In this document: positions 5,686 through 6,729 of the stretch, one piece after another
Position numbering within the stretch: position 1 is the stretch's first letter
How the letters are laid out: every line of letters starts with the position of its first letter
NCBI GenBank assembly: GCA_934541205.1
Contig: CAKTDK010000098.1
Coordinates: forward strand, 1-6,729
Source: an uncultured Eubacteriales bacterium
GTDB taxonomy: Bacteria > Bacillota > Clostridia > Oscillospirales > RGIG7773
Length of the DNA: 6,729 nucleotides
Reading direction: 5' to 3'
Notes under the pieces: generated by a model
What the model was told of the DNA's origin: nothing
What the model saw: the letters and a program-made list of their open reading frames with translations, nothing else
The model's database searches: none
Program-made: the position numbers and the translations under genes

Positions 5686-6249
5686 TCTTGCTTTTTCTTC
5701 TATCCATTTTTGACGGTATTGATATACAAGCTTATCATCCTTAATGTTATGGTCCGATAATTCTTCAAAAATACCGTCTATCAGCTTTGTCATTTCTTCC
5801 GTGTTATATTTGCTTGACCCTATAAATGCCTTGCACATATATGTTTGCGTGCCGTTTTCCTTTATTCTTTCATCTACAATTTTTATTGCCCTGAACATTT
5901 CTTTAAGCTTTGGAAACGCCTCTTTTGTACATTCGAAATATTCAAATTTTGCTCCGTATTTTGAAAGAATATCTATGTAAGTTTCCCATACGTCTCCGCC
6001 GGGTCTGTATCCGTTTAACGCTGTTGTCAGTATGTCAAGAAGTGCCCACATCATTGCGTTTTGATTTAAGCTTCTTTCACGCTTTTTCTTATCAAATACC
6101 GCCTGCATAGGTTTTTTTAATTCTTTCATCTCTTTTGTAATTGAAACGGCATTGTATTTGCTTTCATCCGATACATCAAGTATCATCTGATATTTTCCGT
6201 CAATTCCTTTGACAAGATTAAAATTATCAAAATACACTTTTCCTATCAT
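5683..6249 (-). CDS. ninB: NinB-type phage recombination protein
   Basis: A 188-residue protein. The segment RERSLNQNAMMWALLD at 57-72 carries the NinB hallmark (R-S/T-L-x-Q-N-x-x-x-W-A; here R59, Q63, N64 and W68). Lambda NinB (Orf) binds single-stranded DNA and helps load the recombinase, partly replacing RecFOR. The N-terminal 50 residues form beta strands (GKVYFDNFNLVKG, YQMILDVS) ending in a lysine-rich loop; the C-terminal part is helical. The gene is somewhat longer than the roughly 146-residue lambda protein, and the C-terminal half is not obviously conserved. The start at 6249 has AGGTGA about 4 bases upstream, overlapping the TAG of the HNH gene. Its position between an HNH nuclease and the initiator fits a recombination mediator working with SSB. 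The match beyond the hallmark segment is weak, so exact activity is inferred. Confidence 0.8.
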   Translation of the reverse strand: MIGKVYFDNFNLVKGIDGKYQMILDVSDESKYNAVSITKEMKELKKPMQAVFDKKKRERSLNQNAMMWALLDILTTALNGYRPGGDVWETYIDILSKYGAKFEYFECTKEAFPKLKEMFRAIKIVDERIKENGTQTYMCKAFIGSSKYNTEEMTKLIDGIFEELSDHNIKDDKLVYQYRQKWIEEKAR

Positions 6250-6257
6250 TTTTTCAC

Positions 6258-6515
6258 CTAATCCAAATAATTCTGACCGATGATATCCATAAATTCTTTT
6301 CTTGTATGTGTTTTTTCGTATTCTTTTTGGGTTATCCGTCTTAACGCTAAATCAAGCTGTTTACTGTGATGAGGGGAATAATGCCCTCTATGATGTTCTG
6401 CACAAAGGTCTACTGTGAATTTATGTCTGTCCGATATTTTTCTGTTTGATATACCAAAAAATATATGGTGCCTCTCTATATTCTGTGTTGTCTGACATAT
6501 ATAGCACTTTCTCAT
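6258..6515 (-). CDS. Small HNH-type zinc-binding nuclease (Ref-like)
   Basis: An 85-residue, strongly basic and histidine-rich protein. It carries a zinc-binding CxxC (C4, C7), the double histidine of an HNH beta-hairpin in ERHHIFFG (H16, H17), and a second metal pair in LCAEHHRGHY (C38, H41 or H42, with H45 and the nearby H49, H50). NRK follows at 24-26. This layout matches small phage HNH proteins often annotated as HNH endonucleases or Ref-like RecA-dependent nucleases. The P1 protein Ref cuts DNA only where RecA filaments have formed. The position directly before the NinB-type gene suits a recombination role, but Ref-like activity is inference from the neighbourhood and the HHIFFG motif. 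The start at 6515 overlaps the upstream stop as ATGA and has AGGT 9 bases upstream. Nicking for replication or packaging is an alternative. Confidence 0.75.
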   Translation of the reverse strand: MRKCYICQTTQNIERHHIFFGISNRKISDRHKFTVDLCAEHHRGHYSPHHSKQLDLALRRITQKEYEKTHTRKEFMDIIGQNYLD

Positions 6516-6729
6516 TTCTTTTTACCTGTTTTATTCAAAATAAGCATTGTGTTTCCATAGTCCTGCTTTGTCATTTCTGATATTTCTTTATAGTCAGTAT
6601 GGTAGTTTGTGTTGTACCAAGCTATAAAGTCTTCTTTGGTCTTTCCCTTTTTCTCTAATATGAAAATCATCATTTCTGCTTCTTTTTCTGTTATTTTCTT
6701 TGCAAGCTCTTTTTCCATTTCTTCGTCTT
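6512..6729 (-). CDS. Partial: C-terminal region of an unidentified phage protein, possibly an annealing recombinase
   Basis: The frame is open to the right edge. The first ATG in the window, at 6716-6718, gives 68 residues, but it has no proper ribosome binding site, so the gene probably begins outside. The visible part is helical and charged: KKITEKEAEMMIFILEKKGK, DFIAWYNTNY, ISEMTKQDYGNTMLIL and a lysine-rich end. The pattern (I-T/S-x-K-x-A, then G-x-x-x-E-x-F, then x-M/L-T-x-x-x-Y) resembles short C-terminal domains seen on phage Erf- and RecT-like single-strand annealing proteins. The genes that follow (HNH, NinB, SSB, RusA) suit such a protein. It ends with TGA overlapping the ATG of the HNH gene. 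The family assignment is a guess from pattern and context; a stand-alone small protein remains possible. Confidence 0.5.
   Translation of the reverse strand, partial: DEEMEKELAKKITEKEAEMMIFILEKKGKTKEDFIAWYNTNYHTDYKEISEMTKQDYGNTMLILNKTGKKK

Noticed and set aside
5675..5707. Eleven-residue N-terminal extension of the initiator (start at 5707)
   Set aside because: No ribosome binding site, and it overlaps the NinB-type gene by 25 bases. The ATG at 5674 has TAGGAG 5 bases upstream.

Overview
The window looks like part of the early or replication region of a temperate or virulent double-stranded DNA phage (or a prophage) of a low-GC Gram-positive host, most likely a Clostridia-type bacterium. The reasons are hand-counted GC of about 27-36%, AT-rich codons, AGGAG-type ribosome binding sites, and a run of phage recombination, replication and modification genes with almost no space between them. 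All supported genes lie on the minus strand, so they are transcribed from the right edge toward the left. The operon promoter must lie beyond the right edge; I see no convincing promoter, terminator, tRNA or CRISPR inside the window.

In transcription order (right to left): the 3' end of a gene that may be a single-strand annealing recombinase (6512-6729); a small HNH nuclease (6258-6515); a NinB-type recombination protein (5683-6249); a winged-helix replication initiator (4928-5674); a DnaB-type replicative helicase (3671-4927); a single-stranded DNA-binding protein (3246-3665); a PD-(D/E)XK nuclease that looks like a recent insertion (2628-3233); a RusA-type Holliday junction resolvase (2287-2631 or 2637); a beta-class DNA methyltransferase (1473-2264); an 81-residue protein of unknown function (1214-1459); a radical SAM enzyme of unknown substrate (157-1140); and the start of a small helix-turn-helix-like protein running off the left edge (1-107). 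Adjacent genes overlap or are separated by 0-22 bases, except for 73 bases before the radical SAM gene and 49 bases after it. Ribosome binding sites are often built into the end of the preceding gene.

Together the genes form a replication-recombination module. An initiator binds an origin and loads DnaB, SSB covers the single strands, NinB, the HNH nuclease and RusA process recombination intermediates, and the methyltransferase and perhaps the radical SAM enzyme modify DNA or another nucleic acid.

The most notable signals are: (1) six GTATAC palindromes at an exact 12-bp spacing inside the initiator gene, next to a 60-bp stretch of about 15% GC, which together look like the phage replication origin; (2) a nuclease gene of about 27% GC between ssb and rusA (both about 36%), with a homing-endonuclease-associated repeat fused to a PD-(D/E)XK domain, as expected of a free-standing homing endonuclease; (3) a 26-base repeat (24 matches) placed just before both the methyltransferase and the radical SAM gene, marking the methyltransferase plus 81-residue gene as a possible exchangeable cassette; (4) the radical SAM gene itself, whose substrate is unknown.
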